From: Maribacter sp.
GTDB taxonomy: Bacteria > Bacteroidota > Bacteroidia > Flavobacteriales > Flavobacteriaceae
Assembly: GCA_020629415.1 (NCBI GenBank)
Contig: JAHDDL010000007.1
Location: forward strand, 1 to 38,201
DNA length: 38,201 nucleotides
Direction: 5' to 3'
Shown piece after piece: positions 15,437-23,140 of the stretch. The notes under the pieces were generated by a model. That model had not been told where the DNA came from. It did not search any database and worked only from the letters and a program-made list of their open reading frames with translations. Position 1 is the first letter of the stretch; each line of letters begins with the position of its first letter. The translations under genes and the position numbers were made by a program.

Positions 15437-17128
15437 TTAACTTTTAAGTTCTAAAAGGGCAACCTCAAAATCATTTTCTAAAATAATGTTGGCGTTTTTG
15501 ACCATAACTTCAGTATTGGAATAGCGGTCATATAGCTTGGTGCCATCTCCAAAAATTCCTTTTACTGAAATTACTTTTTTGCCTTTTGGTAAATCTAATC
15601 CAATTACAACTTTATCTACAAATTCATTTTTGGTAAAATATCTGCTAAACACATAAGGGGCTTTTGAAATTCTTTTATGAATTCCTGCTCCTATTGCCGG
15701 GTGATCATTTCTAAAAGTACCTAGCTTCTGCCAATGGGCTAATGTTTCCTTAGTTTTGGGCAAGCTGTCCAGTTCTTCCCAATTCATGAAAGAACGTAAG
15801 GTGGCATCACCTTCTGTACCTTCAATGATTAAGTTTCGGGCAGTTTCATCGCCATAATAGATTTGTGAAGCTCCCGGTGTTAGTAACAACACGTTGGCAG
15901 CTCTTATTGGGTCGGTTCTTTCTTGGTCAAATGGTTGGCCGTCGTCATGAGAGGTTAGGTAGTTTAAGACACTTTTGTTTTTGAATTTTGTATGCAACAG
16001 TTTGCTATATTTCGTAAAAATTGTTTCATAATCTTTTTGTGCATCTGTTTTTAACTCAAAGTTGATAAGACTTTTAAATCCATTATCAAAATAGTTTACC
16101 TTTTTGTCGCCAAGGTCAAATTCTTGTCCGCCAGAAATACCATAGTTATATACTTCGCCCACCATATAAAAAGGGTTGTCGTCCAAAACTTTGTCTTTGT
16201 TTTTCTTTTTCCAAAGCTCAAAAGCCAATGCAGCTTCTTTGTATAATTCTGCCCAAGAGTTTTCATTGGCATGCTTAACGGTGTCAACCCTAAATCCATC
16301 CACACCATATTTATTAACGTAATCCGTCAGCCATTTAATAATGTAAAAGCGAGGAGCTCTTGGGTATCCAGTTCGGTCAAAAAATAATTCAAGTTCTTCA
16401 AGCTCTTCACTTAACCTACCTTCAGTTTTCCATTTTGCAAGTAGGGCATCAGGTAAATTTACGGCGGCATCAGATTCCGTTCGTATATCAGGAAGGTTTG
16501 CTACCAAGGTACAAGCTGTAGTGTTTTCATAGGTAGTAAACTCACAAGTAGGAGAGGTGCGCACCCATTCTTCTGGCCAAACGGGGTCTTCTTCGGTAAC
16601 AGGACCGGTGTGGTTTAGAACAACATCCAACAAAATTCTAATACCGTTGTCATGGGCTGTTTTTATTAACGTATCCAAGTCTTTGTCCGTACCAAAGTTA
16701 GGGTCAAGGGTAGTCCAGTCTTTTGTCCAGTAACCATGGTAGCCATAAGTATTACCAGTGCCTTCATCCGTAGCGCCGTGTATTTGTTCTACCACAGGTG
16801 TAAACCAAATAGCATTTACGCCAAGGTCCGTAAAATAGCCTTCGTTGATTTTATCGGTAATACCTTGAATATCTCCACCTAAGAAACCTCTAAGTTTTCC
16901 GGTTTCTTCATCTCTTTCAAAATTTATATCATTGTCCGTATTGCCGTTATTAAAACGATCGGTAAGAAGAAAATATACAGTTGCGGCTTCCCATTGAAAA
17001 TTGGGGTTCTTTTTGGAGATTTCTACTGCATCGTTACTTGTGGCAATAGTTTCTGATTTTTCTTTGCTTTTTGGTTGGCAAGAAATCAATGCTATAAAAA
17101 ATAGCCCTAGTACTAATACATTTTTCAT
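15437..17128 (-). CDS. Alpha-amylase family (GH13) lipoprotein
   Basis: A 563-residue glycoside hydrolase. Signal MKNVLVLGLFFIALISC makes it a lipoprotein; QPKSKEKS follows the Cys, not an acidic run, so the periplasmic side is more likely than the cell surface. All four GH13 regions are present: DVVLNH (about 168), GFRVDTVKHA with the nucleophile Asp (about 279), GEVYNYG with the acid/base Glu (about 323) and TSHDDG (about 393). A C-terminal beta domain ends the chain. It should cleave alpha-1,4 glucans or maltodextrins. No SusC/SusD pair or other polysaccharide gene is next to it, so it is not in a classical utilisation locus. Confidence 0.93.
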   Translation of the reverse strand: MKNVLVLGLFFIALISCQPKSKEKSETIATSNDAVEISKKNPNFQWEAATVYFLLTDRFNNGNTDNDINFERDEETGKLRGFLGGDIQGITDKINEGYFTDLGVNAIWFTPVVEQIHGATDEGTGNTYGYHGYWTKDWTTLDPNFGTDKDLDTLIKTAHDNGIRILLDVVLNHTGPVTEEDPVWPEEWVRTSPTCEFTTYENTTACTLVANLPDIRTESDAAVNLPDALLAKWKTEGRLSEELEELELFFDRTGYPRAPRFYIIKWLTDYVNKYGVDGFRVDTVKHANENSWAELYKEAALAFELWKKKNKDKVLDDNPFYMVGEVYNYGISGGQEFDLGDKKVNYFDNGFKSLINFELKTDAQKDYETIFTKYSKLLHTKFKNKSVLNYLTSHDDGQPFDQERTDPIRAANVLLLTPGASQIYYGDETARNLIIEGTEGDATLRSFMNWEELDSLPKTKETLAHWQKLGTFRNDHPAIGAGIHKRISKAPYVFSRYFTKNEFVDKVVIGLDLPKGKKVISVKGIFGDGTKLYDRYSNTEVMVKNANIILENDFEVALLELKS

Positions 17129-17179
17129 TTCCCTGTTATTTGCAATAAAACTATAACAAGGATTCCATTTTAAAAAATA

Positions 17180-17950
17180 TTATTTCTTTCTATTAAGAAC
17201 TTTGTATTCCTCATAACAGCTACTTATGGCGTCAAGTATCTGAAGGTCATTGGCTGTAGTTATAAAAGATTTGGAATAATTGCAGTTATTTAAAATATCC
17301 TGAATGTCCACTTTTTCCAATTGAAGGAACTCCGTAAGTGTTTCCCTGTCAAATTTAGAGGCGAGAAGATTGCGAATATCGTCATCTTCCCTCATTTGTC
17401 TAAGCTTGCGCATTTGTGCAGGTTTTTTGCCAAAGAGGTTTCGCAGTAAGTCTGCAGGATTTAGAATAGCGCCCAACACTTTTGTTACGGCACTTGGATT
17501 TTTGTTGCCGCCTTCATAGCTCACGCCTAAGCCAGAGATACTATATTGGTAGGCATTGTTTATTGGTAGGTTCTTTACATCGATCTCAAGATATCCTGTA
17601 AGCTGATAGGGTCTAACAATAACCTCTTCAAGAGCATATGCAAGCTCGGTAAGTGCTATTTCTGTATTTTCAAACTTGAACATATCGTTGGTAACCCTAA
17701 CTTTTTGAGATTTAAAGCCTAGAAAAGAAAAGTATAACGTGTCGTTTACAGCTGCGGTTATTGAAAATTCTCCTTTTTCATTGGTAATTGTTCCAAAAAC
17801 TTGATTAAGATTTACAACGTGAACACTCTCTAAAGGCTCGTTGGATTGCGCATTAATAACAACGGCTTTAAGTTTTTGACCTTCTTCGGTTTCCTGTGAG
17901 AAACCTAAAAAAGATAACAATATAAGTGCAAGCGATAATAAATATTTCAT
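17180..17950 (-). CDS. Carboxypeptidase-regulatory-like domain protein
   Basis: A 256-residue exported protein with signal peptide MKYLLSLALILLSFLGFSQ. ATG 17950 is chosen because it places the signal peptide at the N-terminus; an in-frame earlier start would overlap the helicase terminator. Residues about 25-105 form a CarboxypepD_reg-like domain (LKAVVINAQSNEPLESVHVV, TITNEKGEFSITA, YFSFLGFKSQKV), the domain also found at the front of many TonB receptors. No plug or barrel follows; the rest is helical with RKLRQMREDDD and a C-terminal Cys pair (CNYSK, SSCYEEY). Function unknown. It lies 51 bases upstream of the amylase gene on the same strand. Confidence 0.82.
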   Translation of the reverse strand: MKYLLSLALILLSFLGFSQETEEGQKLKAVVINAQSNEPLESVHVVNLNQVFGTITNEKGEFSITAAVNDTLYFSFLGFKSQKVRVTNDMFKFENTEIALTELAYALEEVIVRPYQLTGYLEIDVKNLPINNAYQYSISGLGVSYEGGNKNPSAVTKVLGAILNPADLLRNLFGKKPAQMRKLRQMREDDDIRNLLASKFDRETLTEFLQLEKVDIQDILNNCNYSKSFITTANDLQILDAISSCYEEYKVLNRKK

Positions 17951-17984
17951 TCTATTGACAGCATTATTAGGTTGCAAACAAAAC

Positions 17985-18011
17985 AAAAAAAATACGCCGA
18001 AGCGTATTTTT
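17985..18011 (-). terminator. Intrinsic terminator of the helicase gene, UUCG loop
   Basis: Read on the minus strand, AAAAATACGC pairs with GCGTATTTTT around a TTCG loop closed by C-G, one of the most stable RNA tetraloops, and is followed by eight T. It begins 13 bases after the helicase stop codon. Confidence 0.88.
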
Positions 18012-18024
18012 AATATACAATTAA

Positions 18025-19842
18025 CTAAAAGAAATCTCCCTTTCTTTTATTACTACGTCTTTTTCCGGAATTAGGAGAGCTAGATTCACTACGTTCGCGT
18101 CTTCTTCCTTTTGACTCGCCGCCATCTCTTCTACCTCTTCCGCCACGGTCATCATCTCTTCTGCCTCCGTTTCTTTTTCCTCTAAAACCGCCACCGCCGC
18201 TTCTGCGTCGGTTACCGCCGCCACCGCCAGGGTTTTTGGAAACTTCAACGTTTACAAATCTACCGTCAACCTTAAAGTCGGTAAATTTATCTAAAATTTG
18301 TTGGGTTACTCCAGCTTCGGTATTAAAGAAAGAAAAACTCTCTTTTACATCAACTTTAAAAACATCTTCTTGGCCCAGACCAACAGTATCCCTGATGAAG
18401 TCTTTTAAAGACATCCAGTCATAACCATCTCTTTCACCAACATTAACGAAATAACGTACGGCGCCACTTGTTGGTATTTCGGCTCTATCCCTTCCTTCAC
18501 CACGATCTCTGCTGTTATCGGAAGAATTCAAATCTTTAGACTTGTTGTAATAGTTAAAGAATCTAGTAAATTCTACAGAAACTATTTTCTTGATCAATTC
18601 TTCGCGATCAATACCTTCTAAGACATCGTTGATGGCGGGTAAATAGGCATCAACATCTTCATTGATCTCGGTGTCCTTAATTTTATTAGCTAAGTGATAT
18701 AGTTGAATCTCACAGATTTCCATTCCTGTAGGAATTTTTTTAAGTAGAAATTTCTGATTGATCTTATTTTCAATAGCTCTAATTTTACGTTGCTCGCTAC
18801 GGGTAACAATAACCATTGAAATACCGGATTTACCAGCTCTACCGGTTCTACCGCTACGGTGTGTGTAAGTTTCGATCTCATCTGGTAATTGGTAATTGAT
18901 AACGTGTGTAATATCATCAACATCAATACCACGTGCAGCAACATCAGTAGCTACAAGCATTTGAATTTGCTTTTTACGGAAAGAGTTCATTACCAAATCT
19001 CTTTGGTTTTGACTTAAATCTCCGTGCAATGCGCCGGCATTGTAACCGTCTTCAATCAATTTTTCAGCAACTTTTTGAGTGTCACGTTTTGTTCTACAGA
19101 AAATTACCGAGAAGATATCAGGATTGGTATCAGCCAATCTTTTTAGTGCAGGGTAACGATCTCTACCACCAACAACATAATATTCATGTTGTACGGTAGA
19201 TGCCCCGGAATTTTTTGCTCCCACTGTAATTTCTTGTGGCGAGTGCATGAATTTCTTGGCAATAGTTGCAACTTCTCTAGGCATAGTTGCAGAGAACAAC
19301 CATGTAGATTTATCATTAGGCGTACCGGAAAGAATTTCTTTAATATCTTCCATAAAGCCCATGTTCAGCATTTCATCTGCTTCATCTAGAACACAATAGT
19401 CAATTTTAGAAATGTCAACAAGACGTCTGCTGATCATATCTTTCATTCTACCTGGGGTAGCTACAATTATTTGAGCGCCTCTTTTAATCTGTCTTGCTTG
19501 TTCTGTAATACTTGCACCACCATAAATGGCAACTACATTGATATTACGTTCGTATTTTGAATACGCTTGCATTTCTTTCGTGATCTGTAAGCAAAGCTCA
19601 CGAGTAGGTGATAATATTAAACCTTGTGTGGTTCTACTGTTACTATCAATTTTTTGAATTAATGGAAAACCAAATGCTGCGGTTTTTCCCGTACCTGTCT
19701 GCGCTAGGGCAACTAGATCCGTTTCACTTTCCAATAAAATTGGGATTGCTTTTTCTTGTACTTCTGATGGGGTTTCAAAACCCATATCAGTAATAGCATC
19801 TAATAAGGACTTTTCTAGTCCCAGTGCTTCAAACTTTGTCAT
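18025..19842 (-). CDS. deaD: DEAD-box RNA helicase with DbpA-like domain and RGG tail
   Basis: A 605-residue ATP-dependent RNA helicase. The Q motif is followed by AQTGTGKT (residues 47-54), PTRELCLQI, VLDEADEML (about 150), FSATMP, HGDLSQNQRD, VATDVAARGIDVDD and HRSGRTGRAG, so both RecA domains are complete. Residues about 465-535 form a DbpA-type RNA-binding domain (RYFVNVGERDGYDWMSLKDF) as in DeaD/CsdA. The last 65 or so residues are a basic Gly/Arg tail (GGGGGNRRRSGGGGFRG). The family remodels structured RNA in ribosome assembly, decay and cold adaptation. A promoter box about 110 bases upstream predicts a long leader, as in cold-shock genes. Confidence 0.95.
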   Translation of the reverse strand: MTKFEALGLEKSLLDAITDMGFETPSEVQEKAIPILLESETDLVALAQTGTGKTAAFGFPLIQKIDSNSRTTQGLILSPTRELCLQITKEMQAYSKYERNINVVAIYGGASITEQARQIKRGAQIIVATPGRMKDMISRRLVDISKIDYCVLDEADEMLNMGFMEDIKEILSGTPNDKSTWLFSATMPREVATIAKKFMHSPQEITVGAKNSGASTVQHEYYVVGGRDRYPALKRLADTNPDIFSVIFCRTKRDTQKVAEKLIEDGYNAGALHGDLSQNQRDLVMNSFRKKQIQMLVATDVAARGIDVDDITHVINYQLPDEIETYTHRSGRTGRAGKSGISMVIVTRSEQRKIRAIENKINQKFLLKKIPTGMEICEIQLYHLANKIKDTEINEDVDAYLPAINDVLEGIDREELIKKIVSVEFTRFFNYYNKSKDLNSSDNSRDRGEGRDRAEIPTSGAVRYFVNVGERDGYDWMSLKDFIRDTVGLGQEDVFKVDVKESFSFFNTEAGVTQQILDKFTDFKVDGRFVNVEVSKNPGGGGGNRRRSGGGGFRGKRNGGRRDDDRGGRGRRDGGESKGRRRERSESSSPNSGKRRSNKRKGDFF

Positions 19843-19952
19843 AAATATGTTATACTAAATCGCAAATATGAATGTTGCATAGAGCGATTATCGTTTGTAA
19901 CCTATTTAGACTCAGCGCAACACATGCTATACCAGCGGCGTTAATTAAGCGG

Positions 19953-19960
19953 CAAAGGTA
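19953..19960 (-). promoter_or_regulatory. deaD promoter -7 box
   Basis: On the minus strand TACCTTTG fits TAnnTTTG and is followed by CCGCTTAATTAA, the same first bases as the putative purB transcript. No clear -33 TTG is present. The implied leader before deaD is about 100 bases. Confidence 0.55.
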
Positions 19961-20002
19961 CTGCTAATAATTGAATCAGTATAATTTAATTGAAAAGTAA
20001 TA

Positions 20003-20647
20003 TTATGGTGCCAGCGTATAACCGTATATAGATAGGAAAGTACCCGTTATACCAAAGACGATCATGAGTACAATTAAACTTTTTTGTAGTGCAGGACTGT
20101 CATAAATGATTATACATACAGCGCCCAGAACAATACAAATTTGAAAAAATAGTAGGGCGTAGTCAAATTTTTTGGTGGCATAATCATAGGTTTGGGTCAA
20201 CTTTTCCCATTGTTTTACTCCGGTGATCTTTCCCATTTTACCTTCTATGTCCTGTACCCAGTTTTCTTTACCTACGGTAGTAGAGCCCAATAATATTTCT
20301 GTTTTCTCAGACTCGTATTTGGTTATTTTTTTTTCAACTTCTGCCATTTTAAGTTCAATCGCTTCAATTTTATCATCGGTGACGATACCACTTTCAATTA
20401 AAGCCTTTAAATAGTCAAGTTCACTCTCTTTTAGACTTTCTTTGATACTCTTGGATTGATACCAACTAGAATAGCTGACAACGTTATTGTGTGCGATCAT
20501 CATTTCTTCTTCTAGCTCTCCGTTTACCATTTGTGATATGGCCATTAGCGCTGCAAATAGTGCTATAAGTACTCCGCCTATAGCTTCTGCACGTTCAGAT
20601 GCAACCGATACTTCTACGGTTTCGTTATTTTTCTTACCCTGTAACAT
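20003..20647 (-). CDS. DUF4337-like membrane protein
   Basis: A 214-residue protein with one hydrophobic helix near the N-terminus (about 22-42, IGGVLIALFAALMAISQMV), a central charged helical region (IELKMAEVEKKITKYESEKT, probably coiled coil) and two C-terminal hydrophobic helices (about 162-182 and 190-212). The pattern IAHNNVVSYSSWYQSKSIKE is typical of DUF4337, a family without known function. Its start codon lies inside the end of rdgB (14-base overlap), so the two are translated from one message. There is nothing in the sequence that links it to nucleotide metabolism. Confidence 0.8.
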   Translation of the reverse strand: MLQGKKNNETVEVSVASERAEAIGGVLIALFAALMAISQMVNGELEEEMMIAHNNVVSYSSWYQSKSIKESLKESELDYLKALIESGIVTDDKIEAIELKMAEVEKKITKYESEKTEILLGSTTVGKENWVQDIEGKMGKITGVKQWEKLTQTYDYATKKFDYALLFFQICIVLGAVCIIIYDSPALQKSLIVLMIVFGITGTFLSIYGYTLAP

Positions 20648-21221
20648 GAATACTGTTTAAATATGTAATCAATTTTTTAAATGCTTGCGCCCTATGGCTT
20701 ATTTCATTTTTTATGGATAGCGGTAATTCTGCAAATGTTTCGTTATATCCGTTTGGTTGAAAAATGGGATCATAGCCAAAACCGTTTTCACCTCTCTTAC
20801 TTTCTATAATTGTACCTTCAATTTTGCCTTCAAATATATGTGTTTTGCCATTTAAGTTTAAAGCGATGACTGTTTTGAAATGAGCGGACCTATCTTTTTT
20901 TCCATTAAGATTGGTCAATAGTTTGTTCATATTGGCATTAGAATCGTTATTGGGACCGGCATATCGTGCAGAATAAACACCAGGTTCTCCATTGAGCGCG
21001 TTTACTATAAGTCCCGTATCATCTGCAAAACAAGATAGGTCATAGTGTTTGGTCACAAAATTTGCTTTTAGTTTTGCATTGCCCTCAAGGGTAGTCGCGG
21101 TTTCGGGTATGTCCTCTGTACAACCTATGGTTTCTAAATTTATGAGTTCTATTTGGGAGGGTACCAAAGGTTGAACTTCTTTTAATTTATTTGGGTTGTG
21201 TGTAGCAAAAACTAACTTCAT
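20634..21221 (-). CDS. rdgB: dITP/XTP pyrophosphatase (RdgB/HAM1 family)
   Basis: A 195-residue house-cleaning enzyme that hydrolyses dITP, ITP and XTP to the monophosphates and keeps deaminated purines out of DNA and RNA. Motifs are FATHNPNKLKEV at the N-terminus, FADDTGLIVNALNGEPGVYS with the metal-binding acidic residues, GENGFGYDPIF and SHRAQAFKKL at the C-terminus. Length is normal for the family. The gene overlaps the DUF4337 gene downstream by 14 bases and is divergent from the ICMT-like methyltransferase gene, with 59 bases between their start codons. Confidence 0.95.
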   Translation of the reverse strand: MKLVFATHNPNKLKEVQPLVPSQIELINLETIGCTEDIPETATTLEGNAKLKANFVTKHYDLSCFADDTGLIVNALNGEPGVYSARYAGPNNDSNANMNKLLTNLNGKKDRSAHFKTVIALNLNGKTHIFEGKIEGTIIESKRGENGFGYDPIFQPNGYNETFAELPLSIKNEISHRAQAFKKLITYLNSIHVTG

Positions 21222-21280
21222 GTTAACGATTTGGAATCTGGTTTGTCAATTTACAGCATCAAAAGTAGTAATTTTATAAA

Positions 21281-21733
21281 ATGGAGTTAAAAGTACCACC
21301 TGCTTTAGTGTTTTTATGTTTTGCATTATTGATGTATCTGTTGGCTGAGTTTTTACCAATTGGTTATTTTGATTTTTTCGGTAGACTGTTGCTAACCAAA
21401 ATTTTATTGGGTGTTGGCGTAATAATTGCACTTTTTGCGTTGTTTCAATTTAGAAAATCAAAGACGACTATAGACCCAACAAAACCGGAGAAAGCTTCTG
21501 AATTGGTTGTTGACGGAATATTTAAATATTCTAGAAATCCTATGTATTTGGCCATGCTTCTTATTCTATTGGCGTTAGGTGTATTTTTAGGAAATGCCTT
21601 TAATACGCTGGTCGCTGCAGGTTTTGTGAGCTATATGAACAGATTTCAAATTGTTCCTGAAGAGAGAATTCTCTTGAATAAATTTGGGCGTTCCTACAAA
21701 GATTATTGTATATTAACCAGACGCTGGTTTTAA
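21281..21733 (+). CDS. Isoprenylcysteine carboxyl methyltransferase-like membrane protein
   Basis: A 150-residue integral membrane protein with four hydrophobic segments (about 5-22, 34-55, 85-105 and 107-120). DGIFKYSRNPMYLAMLLIL and the C-terminal VPEERILLNKFGRSYKDYC match the ICMT/PEMT-type membrane methyltransferases, in which the RNPMY and EE...FG..Y..Y parts bind S-adenosylmethionine. Bacterial members act on unknown, probably lipid or small-molecule, substrates; isoprenylcysteine itself is not expected. It is a single gene, separated from the SatD operon by 93 bases containing repeats. Confidence 0.85.
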   Translation: MELKVPPALVFLCFALLMYLLAEFLPIGYFDFFGRLLLTKILLGVGVIIALFALFQFRKSKTTIDPTKPEKASELVVDGIFKYSRNPMYLAMLLILLALGVFLGNAFNTLVAAGFVSYMNRFQIVPEERILLNKFGRSYKDYCILTRRWF

Positions 21734-21781
21734 AGCATTGCATATACAATTATTGATTGCGCTTATAATTATAAATATTAA

Positions 21782-21823
21782 CTAATTAGCTTATAATTTA
21801 ATATATTAGCATTTTAACTAATA
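21782..21823. promoter_or_regulatory. Cluster of CTAAT/ATTAG half-sites upstream of satD
   Basis: TATTAG (21804-21809) and CTAATA (21818-21823) form an inverted repeat with an 8-base spacer ending 3 bases before the satD start codon. A palindromic CTAATTAG (21782-21789) lies just upstream, and GCTTATAATT occurs twice (21761-21770, 21789-21798). The arrangement looks like an operator, perhaps for the helix-turn-helix at the SatD C-terminus. Confidence 0.4.
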
Positions 21824-21826
21824 ATC

Positions 21827-22432
21827 ATGATAGCTATAATTACCGGAGATATTATTAATTCTGAAAACCACCCTAGTCAACAATGGATGGATCTTTTGAA
21901 GAATTATTTCAACCAATTTGGTGCATCGCCAATGAATTGGGAGATTTATCGGGGTGATGAGTTTCAACTGAAGGTTACTGAAAAAAGTGCGCTCTTCACA
22001 GCTATTCGCATAAAGGCAATGCTGAAGACCATAAAAGGTTTGGATGTAAGAATGGGTATAGGTATTGGTCTGGAAACATACATTGGTACCGGTGTAACAG
22101 AATCTAACGGACCGGCATACCAGCGTTCTGGCAGAAATTTTGAGACACTTAGGGAAAGCAAGGTAAACCTGAGTATTGCAACAGGTGAAACTGCACATGA
22201 TCGTACATTGAATTTAATGTTACGTCTAGCTTTGGATTTTATGGATGATTGGAGCGTTGTTTCTGCAGAAATAGTAACCTTGTCACTAGACTACCCGCAT
22301 TATTCGCAAAAGGAGATTGCACAACGGTTAGGTATTAAACAATCTGCTGTAAGTCAGCGTTTAAAAAGAGCAAGATTAGACTTGGTTTTAGATGTATTGT
22401 CATATTATAAAGAATTAATTGCCGGTAAATAA
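21827..22432 (+). CDS. SatD family protein with C-terminal helix-turn-helix
   Basis: A 201-residue soluble protein of the SatD family, first noted in streptococcal acid tolerance; no biochemical function is established. The N-terminal 130 residues read like a nucleotidyl-cyclase or GGDEF fold: AIITGDIINS with Asp8, IYRGDEF with Asp44 and Glu45, then VRMGIGIG and NGPAYQRSGRNFETLRES. These fall in the order of the metal-binding strands and the following helix in class III cyclases. Residues about 158-186 (YSQKEIAQRLGIKQSAVSQR) are a helix-turn-helix of the sigma region 4 or LuxR type. The gene is 2 bases from a DUF3307 membrane gene. The cyclase-like reading is my inference. Confidence 0.82.
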   Translation: MIAIITGDIINSENHPSQQWMDLLKNYFNQFGASPMNWEIYRGDEFQLKVTEKSALFTAIRIKAMLKTIKGLDVRMGIGIGLETYIGTGVTESNGPAYQRSGRNFETLRESKVNLSIATGETAHDRTLNLMLRLALDFMDDWSVVSAEIVTLSLDYPHYSQKEIAQRLGIKQSAVSQRLKRARLDLVLDVLSYYKELIAGK

Positions 22433-22434
22433 AT

Positions 22435-23133
22435 ATGTTGATTTTTATAAAACTAGTATTGGCCCATTTAATAGGGGACTTCGTTTTACAGCCAACCAGG
22501 TGGGTACTTCATAAGCAAGCGAACAAGGTAAAATCTAAATTTTTATACATTCATGTATTATTACATTTTGCATTGTATATGCTCATTTTATGGGATTTGT
22601 CTTTATGGAAAATAGCATTGATCGTTACTATAGCCCATTTTATAATAGACCTGTTGAAATTATACTCTAATGGTTTTTTTAAAATGAAAAGTATACCCTT
22701 TTTTATTGATCAGGTATTGCATATCCTAGTTATATATTGTTGTGCTTTTTATACGGATCTTTACGCCCATACCTTATTATTATTCAAAAATCTAGATTGG
22801 TATTTGGTAACGGCAATCGTATTTGTAACCTATCCGGCGGCAATTATAATGGGTATGATTTTAGAAGGTATGTCCAATCAGATCGAAACGGATCATAAAT
22901 CGTTACCTAATGCAGGTAAATACATAGGTATAATTGAAAGACTGTTCGTTCTAATATTCATAATGCTGGGTAGATGGGAGGTTATTGGTTTACTGATCGC
23001 TGCAAAATCTGTTTTTAGATTCAATGATCTAAAAGAGCGCAATAATAGAAAACTAACAGAATACATTTTAATAGGTACTTTGGTAAGTTTTGGCTTGGCG
23101 ATCTTAGCAGGTCTTTTATATATTTCTAAATAA
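22435..23133 (+). CDS. DUF3307 membrane protein
   Basis: A 232-residue polytopic membrane protein with about six hydrophobic segments. HLIGDF near the N-terminus (His11, Asp15), then HFIIDLLK and DQVLH, place pairs of His and Asp within or next to membrane helices, an arrangement that could bind a metal. The family is DUF3307 and commonly sits next to satD-like genes; its role is unknown. It starts 2 bases after satD and ends 7 bases before the hydrolase gene, so all three are one transcript. A functional link to SatD is likely from this conserved pairing. Confidence 0.82.
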   Translation: MLIFIKLVLAHLIGDFVLQPTRWVLHKQANKVKSKFLYIHVLLHFALYMLILWDLSLWKIALIVTIAHFIIDLLKLYSNGFFKMKSIPFFIDQVLHILVIYCCAFYTDLYAHTLLLFKNLDWYLVTAIVFVTYPAAIIMGMILEGMSNQIETDHKSLPNAGKYIGIIERLFVLIFIMLGRWEVIGLLIAAKSVFRFNDLKERNNRKLTEYILIGTLVSFGLAILAGLLYISK

Positions 23134-23140
23134 AGGAACA

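Noticed and set aside
18021..18248. Second reading frame across the helicase RGG tail, rich in Glu and Ala
   Set aside because: It is a by-product of the repetitive Gly/Arg codons in the real frame and has no independent start context.
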